A stretch of 64,000 bases of DNA from Phlebopus portentosus (GCA_037892935.1 JAYXKI010000001.1:2418001-2482000); one strand, 5' to 3'; positions 12,620-24,335 are shown, counted from the first letter of the stretch. The notes: a model not told the origin generated them from the sequence alone. Numbers and translations: made by a program.

Positions 12620-13982
12620 TCAGAATGGCACCTCATCAAACAGCTTGGACACACTTTCTCCATAGTGACTGCGTCGGATGACCTCGCCGAGCACTATCCC
12701 AATGTCGATCACCTCTATCTTCGAGCACGCCGCCTGGTGCGCACCCTGAGGTATCGTATTCGTAACAATCAGCTTTTCCAGCGTACTCTCCTCCAGGTTC
12801 TCGATCGCATTCCCGCTCAATATCCCGTGTGTCACAATCGCAACTACCTTTACTGCTCCCGCTTCTGTCAACTGCTTCGCTGCGAGCACCAATGTCCCGC
12901 ACGTGTCTGCCATATCGTCCACCAGGATCGCCATCTTTCCTTTCACATGGCCCACGAGCACCATCCGTGATACTTCGTTCGCCTTCTTGCGCTCTTTGTG
13001 GAACAAGGCGAAATCGACGCCCAGTCGGTCGGCAATCGAAGTAGCACTGACCAAACGAAAATAAGTACAGACAGACGTTGGGCGCTGCGGTCTAGAACCC
13101 CCTCACCGTTTCGCGCCGCCCGCATCCGGACTGACGATGACGACATCATCCAAGTTGTAGTGTGTTTTGATGTGGAGGATGGCAGATGGCTCCGCATATA
13201 GCTTCGTTCGTGACATGCGTGTGATTTTCAGCTTAATAGCTTATAACCTGATACATACAAATACAACTCACACTACATAATATTATTATTTCATTCATTA
13301 ATTCTTGTCTCACTGTGTGTAATATCGACACTCACTTGTCCACTGGCACATCGAAGAATCCCTGGATTTGCGACGCATGCAGATCCATCGTCTGCTCCAA
13401 AGCCGCGCGACCAAGCAAATACACAGAGTTATTTCTACCCAAAAGCCGAAGAGAGCTTCGGTGACGTACAATAACATGGTCGCAACCGCTCCTCTGCAAC
13501 ATGTTCGCGACCAGCTTTGCCGTAATCGGCGCACGGCTCTTGTCCTTCTTGTCCTGTCGCGCGTACGGGAATAACGGCAACACCGCGGTGATGCGCTTCG
13601 CGCTCGCAATTTTACATGCATGGATCATGATGCACAGCTCCATGAGTGATCTATTCACCTGCCCGTAGCCAGTATTCACAATGTACACGTCGTGCTCGCG
13701 CACTGACTCTGAAATTCGCACAGAAGTCTCGCCGATCCCGTTGCATGTTATTTCTGCCTTGGAAACAGGAATCCCAAGTCTGCGCAGTTAGACGCCGGCG
13801 GTGTATGCGATCATCAATCGGTTGGACAAGAATGACATGGGTGATATCGTACCGACGTGCTATAATCTCTGCAAGCTCAGGATGGCTCGTCCCTATAGCA
13901 ATCGACAGTGAGTTTATCCGTGGACGTGGTGTCAGGTGGGTAATGTACCGGAGAAAATTTTGAGTCCACCCGCAGACAGCAT
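12620..13982 (-). CDS. PRS: Ribose-phosphate pyrophosphokinase (PRPP synthetase)
   Basis: Makes PRPP from ribose 5-phosphate and ATP for purine, pyrimidine, His and Trp synthesis; cytosolic. Splicing from the ATG at 13982 gives [20 protein letters not shown], then [19 protein letters not shown]. The catalytic flexible loop ([16 protein letters not shown]) and [17 protein letters not shown] follow. Then come [20 protein letters not shown] and the PRPP loop [10 protein letters not shown]. Length is about 320 residues, usual for the family. The exon junction near 13202-13335 is odd: the good GTGAGT donor and the only nearby AG acceptor break the frame by one base at the conserved VDNLYAEP-like site (here VDK/LYAEPS). 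Everything else is intact, so the gene is probably functional. Confidence 0.92.
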
Positions 13983-14912
13983 TATGGTAGTGGTCCGCCA
14001 ATAGAACAGGGACAAGGAGAAATAAAATAAAGATTCGGCAGTCGAGAAACGACTTGGGAAGATTTGTTGGAAGCCGTCACAGACCTTCCATGTAAGAGAG
14101 GCTCTGAGGGAGAACGGAATAAGAAGAAAGAGGAGAGAGTAAATGACGGAGCGGAACAAGCCCATAGGACCGTATCCGGCGATTATGTCATCGCGGATCA
14201 CGCACGTTCCACACATACAAATCGGTGACACGACTACAGTGCAGAGCATCTAAAAGTGGCAACTCAAGTCGCGTCAACTTGTGATTGACATTGTAACTCC
14301 CTCTGCCACAATACTTTGACTTGACTTGTAAAGTGTAGCAGTGAGTAGCTAGAGGCTGTAGGAATGGAACTTGCCTTTTGTTAAGATTTTATCTTGAGGT
14401 TGAAATAATTGCTCAGCAAAATTTGAAACATAATATTTAAATGATTTAAAAATCAATTTATTTATTAGTAATTCCATCAGATCTCACCAAAACGGGTTAA
14501 CTATATAATACAAGAACGCCTATCACTGCCATTTCGGGACAATATCGCGTGAATTATCAAGAAAAATATCAAGAAAAGAAAATCGTTACAGTTAATACAA
14601 ATACAAACTAAATGACAATCATTCCATACTTAAGGTGCATGTCCTTGAGTATGTGAATTTTCCTGGGGAATGCTGTGAAACACTGCCCACTCAGCTTTCT
14701 TTGATTTGATGTCTCCAGGTAGCATTGCAGAGGGCAATGAAGAATAACGACGGATGCTATGGAAGGAAGGGAGAACAAACATGTCAGGCAAGCCCCTATT
14801 TTTCATTTGATCTTTTTGTTATTTTTTTTCTCAAAAAAATTGAAACATTTTGATGGCCCATCAAAAACCTCATAACTTTGTTACTTGTGTTACAAAAGAA
14901 AAATTCTGCGGG
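13983..14912. other. 5' region of PRPP synthetase gene and 3' flank of DCP2
   Basis: 930 bases with no convincing gene. The right part (14400-14900) is A/T rich with homopolymer runs and lies downstream of the DCP2 stop. The left part should contain the PRPP synthetase promoter. A minus-strand frame continues upstream of the chosen PRPP synthetase start, but its extra residues do not resemble the family. Confidence 0.45.
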
Positions 14913-17057
14913 TCAGAAATTACGGCCTCTACCGATGTGACTATGCAAGGCACCGCGAAAAGGAACTGGCCCGTTCGGTGTAGGATAGTTCAGACCAGTC
15001 AGAATAGAAAGCAAAGAGTCTTGATGCACACTCATATTAGTTCCATGACGGCGAACGGACGGTGGGGACGGAAACAATGCTTGACTCGTCATCGGCCGAA
15101 CCGCGAATGGGTCGCTCAAACCAGGAGGTCTTCCCGCAAAATTAGATGATGCCGGGAAAAAGGTGCCGTTAGTCGGTAAAGCACCGGCTGGGTTATGAGG
15201 CGATTTCTCCGCGTTGAACGACATCGGTGGGACAGATGATGGCTGGCCAGGATGAATCAATTGACGTGCTGCTGGCGAGGGGGTCGACGAGGCCAGTTCC
15301 TGGGCAACAGATTCAAGCAACGCTAGGTGCTTGCGGTGGCGGTCGGAAGCAGGATTTGGCAATAGAACCGCTGAAGATGTTGGCTGTGTGCTCCGAGACC
15401 TGATAGTCATGACGGAACTATCAGACCCGTAAGAATTCGACGGAGACTTCACATCTGGTGACTCAAATGAGTTCCCGGAAGTATGAGATGACGATCGGGC
15501 GCCTCCACCATTAGGCAAGATGGATTGATCCAGGCTGCTTTCCTCACTGTCCTTAGCGGATGGTAGACTACTTTGCGCGGAAGTCGGGGTTATAGAAGTT
15601 GGTCGACCTTCAGCGTCATTATTGAGAGCTGGCTTGCTCGCGGAAAGAGTAAGTCCGTTCAGCAAACGAGCAAAATGCGGATCCATTGGGTTCTCAGGAC
15701 CCTCAATATCAACCTCTGTTGCGACAGGCAAAGCTTCAATCGACTGAGGAGAAGGTGTTTGGGGCTCTCCGTTGTCCACAGACGATGAACTATAGCCATG
15801 GACATCTCTATCGAGGCTGACGGCTCTGATTGAAGGCTGTTGACGTGGCTCGCTATTTTGAATCTCGTGGTCGTTATCAAGATCTGTCTGAACACTCAGA
15901 TCTGCGGTCGAATCGTTTCCGTTCTTTCGATGGTTCTGCCGCCTTTTACTCGGCTTATTTACTCGAATGAACTCTTTGAGGGCACTTCATACTCTGTGAG
16001 CAAGGGAAAGCAAGGCATCGCAGAAACAACTCACTGAACGAAGGGAGAAATCAAGTAAAATTTCCCCGGCACCTGCTTATTTCGCTTCCAAGAAGGGAGA
16101 TCCGAAAGCTTGAACCATTGGATCTTCTGGAGAGACATGAGAGATGGTGCTTGAGAACGACAAGAAGCACGGTACGTACACTGATCTCCTTCCTGGTGCG
16201 GGTCTGAAATGGGTAATCTTCAGGTATCCCACTAACGATGAATAGTGTCACCCTTTGTTCCCTGATCGTCATCTCGATGTAGTCGCCAGGACGAATGAAT
16301 GAAGTAATATTAAAACCAGTTTCTTCCGCAACCTGCAAATATTGATTCATCGTCAACTAAGATGCAAAATACCAAAGTCTCATAAGTACCTCTCGTGCGG
16401 CGCACTCATGCGCTGGTTCATTCTGATTAATCTTTCCTTTAGGAAACCCCCAACCCGCGGAAGATTTCCAGCCCTTCACAAGTATACACTAAAGGCACGG
16501 TAAACTCAGTCGTAAAACATTACCGAAGATCTGTGGATTGTAATACCTTGTCCCATTTATCGTTGAGCATGATCGCGCCACAGACAGGGACGCGGACCTT
16601 GTACTGCATGAAGGTGTTGAAATATTGCTCATGTTCGGCACTCCACTGCTGCAGCAGAGGACACGAGTTGAAAAAGATGGAAGAAAACTTCTTGAGACTG
16701 AAACTAGGTAGTTTTGGATTTGCTTCTCGCATGAAATCTTCGTAATACCAATGCCTGTAGAAACGTAGCGTGAATGCGTGCGCTATTAAGGAATAAACTG
16801 TGACTGTGGCTCACGCTTGTTCGACCTGAAAGCACATCCGCTCCACGGACTCCAGCTCGGTGTCTGGTAAGTTCATGATGAATCGGCTGGATGAGGAAGG
16901 GGAGAGTCAGATGGATGTGCTAGAAAGTACCAGAGAGAACACACGTGGATAGTTCCTCAAGGACGTCGTCGAGGGAGGCATAGGAGAAGAATGATGGGTC
17001 GAAAGCGGGCGCTGAGTGCGATATCTCTGGGGAGGAAGATGAAGATGAAGATGCCAT
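14913..17057 (-). CDS. DCP2: mRNA-decapping enzyme subunit 2 (Dcp2)
   Basis: Nudix hydrolase that removes the mRNA 5' cap in P-bodies with Dcp1, Edc3 and Pat1/Lsm1-7. The regulatory N-domain reads [20 protein letters not shown] then [19 protein letters not shown]. Box A-like [20 protein letters not shown] follows. The Nudix box comprises [28 protein letters not shown] and the box B segment [13 protein letters not shown]. Several short introns were resolved, including one with a GTGTGT donor right after ELST. The C-terminal 300 residues are disordered and carry Leu-rich helical motifs ([24 protein letters not shown]) of the type bound by Edc3 or Pat1. The gene is divergent from HSP104. Confidence 0.93.
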
Positions 17058-17273
17058 AGGTGCATACAACAGAGAAGAAGAGAGAGGAGAAAGTGAGAAA
17101 GCGTGGTATAGATGCTGTTTGGATGAGTGCAGTGTAGTGCAGTGACTTGCGTAGAGCACCCCTGGTGGAGAGAGACTCCCACGTGTGACGTGACTAAAAG
17201 TCAGGTGATATAACGTCACATCGTCTGGATCGGCGCAGATCGAGATCGTCGGGCTCGAATCGAGTTGAATCAA

Positions 17274-17281
17274 GAATGTTC
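17274..17281 (+). promoter_or_regulatory. Heat-shock element (GAAnnTTC)
   Basis: The sequence aGAAtgTTCt is a perfect tail-to-tail pair of heat-shock-factor half sites, 103 bases upstream of the HSP104 ATG. Nearby looser GAA units (17267, 17278 region) could extend it. Function is inferred from the consensus and from the downstream gene. Confidence 0.6.
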
Positions 17282-17319
17282 TCGGGTCCGTCCCATTGAC
17301 CGACCAGTATCAAATTTGG

Positions 17320-17327
17320 TATATATA
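17320..17327 (+). promoter_or_regulatory. TATA-like element of HSP104
   Basis: TATATATA 57 bases upstream of the HSP104 start codon and about 40 bases downstream of the heat-shock element, a layout expected for a strong inducible promoter. Confidence 0.5.
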
Positions 17328-17383
17328 CCCATGTTCCCCTTTTCAAAGCCTGCCTCAGCTATTGTCTAGAACGTACTTTCCTC

Positions 17384-20300
17384 ATGTCCAACTTTGACTT
17401 CACCGATAAAGCTCAGCAGTCTCTTGCGGCGGCTATTCAACTCACAAAGGACTATGCGAATGCGCAGGTCTATCCTGCTCACCTAGCCTTCGTTATTCTC
17501 AACGAAGGCGCCGGTGAGGAGAATTCAAAGCACTCTCTCTTTGCTTCCGTTATCCAGAAAGCTGGCGGCGAACCGGTATGTGTCCTCTCACTCCGCAATC
17601 ATCTTCAAGCTACTGTATACTGACTAGCGTTCTTCTGTCCAGCAACTCGTCAATCGCGCTCTCCAGAAGCAGATAGTTCGCCTTCCAACGCAGGACCCTC
17701 CTCCAGATGACGCTTCACTCTCATCTGCTCTGCTTAAAGTTCTCCGCGAAGCACAATCAATCCAGAAGAATATGCACGATTCTTACATCGCCCAGGATCA
17801 TCTTCTACTTGCTCTGATCAAGGACTCTTCAATCCAGACCGTCCTTAAGGAATGCTCTTTGAACGAAAATACTGTAAAGACTGCTATTCAACAAATTCGG
17901 GGCGACCGACGCGTTGACAGCAGACAAGCAGAGCAAGGTTTTGATGCTCTCCAGAAATATGCTGTTGATCTCACCGCGCTCGCTGAAGAAGGGAAAATTG
18001 ATCCTGTCATCGGGCGAGACAATGAAATTCGTCGAGTAATCCGTATCCTTTGCCGAAGGTATGCATGGTTCGACTACTATATGCCACTTGCATTTCTGAC
18101 TTTTTCGTTTAGAACGAAGAACAACCCTGTTCTCATTGGAGAGCCTGGTGTCGGCAAGACTGCAATCGCTGAAGGGCTGGCGCAACGTATTGTTAAACGT
18201 GACGTCCCAGCCTCTCTTTTCTGCCGCCTATACAGCTTGGATATGGGCGCTTTGATGGCGGGAGCAAAATACAAGGGCGAATACGAAGAACGAGTGAAGG
18301 CCGTTTTGAATGAAGTCGAGAAGGCCGCGGAAGAGGGCACTGGTGTCATACTATTCATTGATGAGCTTCATTTGATTATGGCTGGAAGCGGTAACGAAAG
18401 TGCTGGAATGGATGCAGGTAAGTTACCCCACTTCTCGCCTTCTAAGACAAAGTTAAACTTACTTCAACATAGCAAATCTTTTCAAACCTCTCTTGGCCCG
18501 GGGTAAATTACGTTGCATCGGTGCCACTACACTCACAGAATACCGCAAATACATCGAGAAAGACGCTGCGCTCGAACGACGGTTTGCTCAAGTTCTTGTC
18601 AACGAGCCGTCGGTGCCCGAGACAATTTCGATTCTTCGCGGTATTCGCGAGAAATACGAAGTGCATCATGGTGTCAGGATTCACGACGGTGCTCTTATCA
18701 GCGCAGCGCAATTGGCGCATCGCTACCTTACTTCAAGGAGGCTTCCAGATGCTGCTATCGATCTTGTCGACGAAGCTTGCGCAAGGTGAGTCTTCTGTTG
18801 CTTGACTTATGTTTACTTCCATTATTAACTCGTCAAACAGTGTCCGCGTAACCCGTGAGACTGCACCCGAAGAGATCGATAAGCTTGAACGACGCAAGCT
18901 CGAGCTTGAAGTTGAGATTCACGCTCTTGAACGCGAAAAGGATGAAGCCAGCAGGGAACGCCTTGCTGTAGCTCGTAAAGCAATCGCAGACGTGGAAGAG
19001 AAGCTTGCGCCTCTCAAGGCTCAATACGAAAATGAGAAGAAGCGCGGAGACGAGATAAACGATTTACGCCGTAGAATTGACGAATTGAAGGCGAAGGCCG
19101 ACGAGGCGGAGAGAAGGTGAGTTAATTTGACTGAACTGATGATTTAGGAGAAGTTTTTGACTTCGTTATTTGCAGATACGATCTCGCAACCGCATCCGAC
19201 CTTCGATACTACGCTCTTCCAGACCTTACGCAACGTCTGCAGCAGCTTGAGGCTAAGAAGGCCGGGGAAGACGTTCGTGCTGGTGGCGGAACCGACACGG
19301 TGACCTCAGATCAAATCGCTGAGATCGTTGCTCGCTGGACTAATATTCCTGTAACGAGGCTCATGTCAGCAGAAAAGGAGAAGCTTCTTAAGGTAAGTAA
19401 TGTTTGTTTATAGTGTTAAGAAATCGCCTTCCTGATATATTCGCAATATTCAGATGGAAAAGACTCTTTCGGAGGAGGTAGTGGGTCAACCAGAGGCAGT
19501 CAAGGCGGTGGCAAATGCAATCAGGCTTTCAAGGAGCGGTCTAGCCAACGCACAACGTCCCATTGCAAGCTTCCTCTTTGCTGGCCCATCCGGTACTGGG
19601 AAGACTTTGCTGAGCAAGACGCTTGCCTCCGTCCTGTTCGATTCCAAGGACGCCATGATCCGTATAGACGCATCGGAGTACTCTGAGAAGCACTCGATTT
19701 CTCGGCTTATTGGTGCTCCTCCGGGTTACGTGGGCCACGATGCAGGAGGACAGCTCACAGAATATATTCGCCGCAAGCCGTATTCGATTGTCCTGATTGA
19801 TGAGATTGAAAAAGCTTCTCGCGAGTTTGTGACACTTTTCCTGCAAGTTCTCGATGACGGTCGCCTCACCGATGGCCAAGGCCGCGTCGTCGATTTTCGC
19901 AATACCGTCATCATAATGACCTCCAATCTCGGTGCGGCATATCTCCAGGACATGGGAGATGGCCCTGTTAAACCCGAAACACGTGCGCTGGTCATGAACG
20001 CCATACAGGGACACTTTCCTCCAGAGTTTATCAACCGTATCGATGAAATCGTCATCTTCCGTTCGTTATCCCGTCGTAATATCACCAAAATCGTTGATAT
20101 TCGCCTTAAGGAAGTTCAAGAGCGTCTTATCGAGAGGAAGATGGTTTTGCGTGTGTCACCTGAGGTTAAGGAGTATCTCGCCTCTGTCGGATATTCGCCG
20201 ATCTATGGTGCCAGACCTCTCAACCGTGCCATCCAGCAAGAGCTTCTCAACCCTCTCTCCATTTTTATACTGGAGAATGCTGTACGTGATGGTGAAGTCA

Positions 20301-20422
20301 TCGATGTACAATTTGATGGACCTCATAACCGTCTGGTTATCGTTCCCAATCATGAGCGTTCGGGTCAATCTATGGATGTAGATTGGGCAGACGATGATAT
20401 CGAGATTGAAGAGATGGACTAA
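17384..20422 (+). CDS. HSP104: Heat shock protein Hsp104 (ClpB-type disaggregase)
   Basis: Hexameric AAA+ disaggregase that rescues aggregated proteins with Hsp70/Hsp40. Domains in order: Clp N-domain ([20 protein letters not shown]), NBD1 with Walker A GEPGVGKT and Walker B ILFIDELH, first pore loop KYKGEYEER, a coiled-coil middle domain (18810-19120), NBD2 with GPSGTGKT and VLIDEIEK, second pore loop GYVGHD, and a C-terminal domain. The protein ends [10 protein letters not shown], an acidic tail typical of cytosolic/nuclear Hsp104 rather than mitochondrial Hsp78, and there is no presequence. About six introns; exon 1 is 17384-17575 and the last exon starts near 19454. Catalytic motifs are intact and length (about 900 residues) is normal. 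Confidence 0.95.
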
Positions 20423-20747
20423 GCTGTCCTGATGTTACCTTTCTCCTAATGATTTTCGACTAATTGATCAAACGTAGCACGCCTCTACTATTTCGTCCTC
20501 ATCTCATGATTTTGTACCAATAGAATTAGCTTTCAATCAACCAATGTACAATAGAGTATTGAGTATCAATACAAATGCAATATCACGTCAAATCAAAGAA
20601 AGCGTAATCGGAGTCGCAGTACACAAGGAACAAATAAAGATGGAAGGCTCGGACATGATTATATTACAGAACTGATTGGTTTGGATCAGATGGTTGATGT
20701 TCCAGCAGAACATGATCTATGGTTGTGATGGTAGGAAAGAAACTACT
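20423..20747. other. Convergent 3' region, HSP104 / unknown gene
   Basis: 325 bases between two facing stop codons. A/T-rich, with plausible 3' UTR sequence for both genes. No gene or repeat seen. Confidence 0.5.
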
Positions 20748-22442
20748 CAATGATGATAGGCATTAACCCATTCAAACTTGAACTGAGAAGAGGTCATAAT
20801 CGAACGTCGTCAAGGATAAGGTAACGCGTGCTTACCCGATCGTACTCCGGCTTCACTTGTCTTGGTCCATTCAGTTCAATCAGTTCGTATTGCGGATTAC
20901 CCATGGCGTCTCGACCATGACAATGGCGAGCTACATGCTTTATTCCAGCCATTCGTAAATGTTCGTAGAAATGATGTTCAACGATGTCGTTAAACAGTTC
21001 GACTGCTCTATCGGTCGTAGGACACCAAACCCCGGACCGGAGAAACTTCCTATCATCGTCACCCATCCACTTGAAATTCATACGGTAAGCCTCTCGAAGA
21101 TGAACGGAGTAGTCGCAAGTGTCGACGGGGCAATACCACTTGGAACCGGCGGGAAAGGTAGGCTCTTGATAGAATAAAGCTTCTGGTACGGCGGCAAGCA
21201 CCTCGGGTTTGGTATACATCGCGAATTCTTCATCTTCGGGAAGTATTTGCCAGTCCGCCAAAAGTTCACTGCTCGCTTGCCTTCCACCGACTTGGCGATA
21301 CTTTGTCGAGAGTTAAGAAGTTTGGTCAGTGCAGCCATCGAGGAGAAGAATAATAATAATCCCTTACTGTGTGTTGATAGTTATGCTCATACAGTATATC
21401 CTCGGGCTCCATGGAAATATCTTGGTTAGTTTGTTCCTCATGGTCTGACATCAATTCGTCCTGCGGCCAACGTTGTTCCAGATCATCGCAGTTACCGGCG
21501 CATTGGCTCTGGCGGAGTTTCCCTGCTTCCTCGAGGAAGTCACTTAGTGACTGTTTGTCAAGCAATTTCGCCTTGGATATTTTGTTCAGAAGCCACTGGC
21601 CATACTGAGCAAGTAAGTTATAGACTTCCGCGCGATGTACATGTCGCACAGCGAGCGAAGAATTCTCGTTGATCTCGTTGAAATGCTCAGCATTTGTTTC
21701 AAGGTATTTGGAAACAAGCCATCTGGGCGTCCGCGCGACGATTGGTATCCCTTTGTTGCTATTAGCTATAGAGATTATTTCCCTGAGAAGTTTCCACTTT
21801 GCAAGATATTGCCTCGACCGTGCATATGTCCGAGTATGTAATGATTGAACTTCGAATTCGTGTTCAAGCATTGTTGAGCTGCGGAAGAGTTTAGTTAATG
21901 AGATCTTTATGTGGATCACCAGATATACTCAACGTATCGCGAGCCACGATAGTAAAGACATCGGAAGCTGAACAAAATAAATGTAAGAATTAGCGCGGTG
22001 AATGAAAAGGTACAGAACTGACAGTCCAATCCCTGCGGCTCAGCAAAGAGCTCGCCACATACATTTATCTTCGCTTTGAACTTTGGACTATTAAAGTGTT
22101 GATCTCCCTCCCTCCCGAAATGCCCAGATAAATCACGCCGTAGGTGGTGTTTACCTTGCTCCGATAGGCAGGCTCTGTTAGCATCCGTAAGCTTGAGAGT
22201 ACCCATGAATAGCACAGGACCTCGTTCTCTGAGGGCTATATTGTCCATCATGTCAAGGCTAGATATACGTTATTGAAGGGATCCTAATAGGCTCTTGCGA
22301 CATACCCAACAAGCTCATTTCCTTGCCTGAAGACTACAGAATAAAGCGTCAGGGTGATTCGTGAACCTTTCCGGGTCTGAAAAATGTCGACAACATTATA
22401 TGGGCCAAATAGCTGTGCTGGTCTTTCGATCAAAGTTGACAT
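20748..22442 (-). CDS. Unrecognised fungal protein with Cys/His-rich C-terminal part
   Basis: I do not recognise the family. A consistent spliced model of about 500 residues starts at ATG 22442 (MSTLIERPAQLFGPYNVVDI) and ends FKFEWVNAYHH with TGA at 20748-20750. All joins keep frame: one near 22344-22260, one joining GLDCQFS to SDVFTIVARDTS (about 21960-22020), one joining NYQHT to YRQVGGRQ (about 21310-21370), and a last one after KPEYDR (donor GTAAGC near 20835). The C-terminal part holds KWYCPVDTCDYSVHL, GVWCPTTD and HHFYEHL...HVARHCHG, which could bind a metal. No signal peptide or membrane segment is seen. Conserved joins across five exons suggest a real, constrained gene. The start could lie further upstream if an extra exon exists. 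Confidence 0.6.
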
Positions 22443-22910
22443 CTCTCGATGGTCCAAAATCAACTTGGGTAGGTTTCGGAATCAAACCTAACTTACAGCC
22501 GTCTCTTCCTCCTACCACCACCATACACTCGTGGGAAAAACCCACACCAACCCATTACTCGACGGTAACCTACCCTCCACTTAAATGCGGGATGGGAGAA
22601 GTGGTTTCTGCAGTCGGTAGCCTGCGATATCAAAACTACACCCTACACTCTTTTTCTACCATTATTACCTTCACATACATTTGAGGCCTCCTTCTCCCCA
22701 CAACGCACCCCATCACCTTTTTGCCAAGTATTTAGGCAGTGGGCTCCCGATGCTACGAACATGCTCCAAAGGGCCCAAACACGAGGTCCGAAAAGACCTT
22801 TATAAACTAATGTATTCCCAGGGTTTTTTTAGGGGCCAACCCCAGAATTTCTAGGACGAGTGAACCTACACGAGTCTAGCCCCGGAACAATCTGGACCTA
22901 GAATCAGCAG
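22443..22910. other. Region without recognised gene next to left inverted repeat
   Basis: About 470 bases upstream of the unknown gene. A plus-strand frame (22361-22684) overlaps the first exon of that gene and has no family resemblance. Sequence composition is uneven (C-rich 22500-22700). It may contain the unknown gene's promoter or old transposon sequence; I cannot tell which. Confidence 0.35.
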
Positions 22911-22916
22911 ATGACT

Positions 22917-23087
22917 GCTGAGGTGGCGGTCATTAGCGGAGGTGGTTTGGTTTGAAGTTGGTAGTTGAGTTGGTACTTTCCAGGAAAGGATCCAGTACAA
23001 GCTGGATTATTAGTGTAGCTAGCAAATCCTGTAACTTAAGAGGTTGTTTTTTTCCTCACGACCCAGACTTCCCCAATAACCAAACGC
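22917..23087 (+). repeat. Long inverted repeat, left copy
   Basis: About 170 bases that match the reverse complement of 24538-24688 with small gaps. Exact shared blocks include CTTAAGTTACAGGATTTGCT (read on the reverse strand of this copy) and the outer block CATTAGCGGAGGTGGTTT. Identity by eye is roughly 85-90 percent. This copy has a few 3-9 base insertions that look like short duplications. It lies 137 bases downstream of the PHA2 stop codon. Confidence 0.85.
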
Positions 23088-23223
23088 ACTTTATACAGCC
23101 GTCGATCTACGGATTAGTCATCTTACTCCCTCTGGCAAATTAAAGTTCATTCATCCCTCTAGTCGATTATTAGTTGGGACAGAACTACTTAAAAATTTAA
23201 AATGCAAAGTAGTCTACGAAATG

Positions 23224-24335
23224 CTACCATACTCCGAGTATACACGCCTGCCAGCCTTGAGCCCGAGCGTTTCCCAGCGCACATTCCACCTTATTCCTCC
23301 AGTGAACTGTATCTTCAAGGTGATCAATTCCGGCTTGGGACACATGGAAGAAGTAAACATCATGAAATGGGATGCTCTGGATTGATGGGCGTCGGTCTAT
23401 GCGCAGAACCAGAAGTCCAAGCTGCATAATTAGCGATGAAAGGTCAACGGGACACTCTGAAGAGGAGGATACCCGAATAAGGGCGTTATAAGTCTTCGCA
23501 GGCATTGGACATGGGATAGGTTTTGATGATGGACTTGTCATGATGTAGAATTTCGTGAAATTATCTGGGCACCACATCAGTGCCGTACACTTATAGTATA
23601 TGGTGCATCGTACCATGTTCATTTTGTATTTGCCTCTCGAGTAACACAAGGCCTGGATACACGCTCGTACAGATTTCTGAGCTGATTGCCGCGCTACTAT
23701 GTCCTGCGTCTGGAGCAAGTACAGCCTCCGCAGCCGCAGCTGTAGATGGTGTTTTCGTGAGCGTAGCATCAGGCAGATGCTTCTTCAAGTAGTTACTGCA
23801 TTGTCCTAGGGCCTAGAAAGGGACACATCATATGTTGTGGCTTCACAGTTAGAGAATCGTGGGGCACACACCTGCTCATGACTAAGCACGTTCTTGATAT
23901 CTTCAAGTTTCGTGCCTTGCGCAGCTAGCAGACAGTGTTGAACTTGCAAGGTAACTTCTCCTACTATCACTTTTTCCTTTCCGACTTCTGGCAGACGCAA
24001 AAGATCAAGTGTCTCGATGACAGTCCCAAAAATCGAGTTCTCCTCAGGGAGCACAGCTATCGATGCTTCCGACGGGATGGACCTAAACGTTTCTTCGTAG
24101 CTAATAAAATGACGGACGGATACGATTGAAGCACGAACCTACCTGCTATGGACTCTTTTGCGACATAATCCACCCCAGTGCCAAATCGGTTAAAAGCAGC
24201 CTGGACAAAGAATCGCATGAGCATTGTGCATCACTGCGACGTTCCAGCAATGCTTACTTGATGAGTATATGTTCCCTCCGGACCTAAAAACGCGACTTTC
24301 GGTGGTACTCTGTTCACCGCGCTGATGGGTGACAT
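23224..24335 (-). CDS. PHA2: Prephenate dehydratase (phenylalanine synthesis)
   Basis: Converts prephenate to phenylpyruvate. Splicing from ATG 24335 gives MSPISAVNRVPPKVAFLGPE with GTYTHQ, then AAFNRFGTGVDYVAKESIA, ETFRSIPSEASIAVLPEENS, a long central exon, LSHEQALGQCSNYLKKHLPD, TPSTAAAAEAV and NFTKFYIM. The C-terminal ACT domain follows with LRIDRRPSIQSIPFHDVYFF. The catalytic TRF motif reads TKF here (near 23555), a conservative but unusual change. Five or six exons all join in frame, so the gene is not obviously broken. Length is about 290 residues, near that of fungal Pha2. It sits alone between two long inverted repeats. Confidence 0.88.

Larger units (their letters stand above)
17058..17383. 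promoter_or_regulatory. Shared divergent promoter DCP2 / HSP104
   Basis: 326 bases separate the DCP2 and HSP104 start codons. The half near HSP104 holds a heat-shock-element-like inverted pair, a TATA-like run and CCCCT stress-element cores (for example 17336-17340). This fits stress induction of HSP104. Whether DCP2 responds to the same sites is unknown. Confidence 0.65.

Noticed and set aside
22361..22684. 107-codon plus-strand frame
   Set aside because: It overlaps the first exon of the minus-strand unknown gene and has no homology; the rest is C-rich non-coding sequence.
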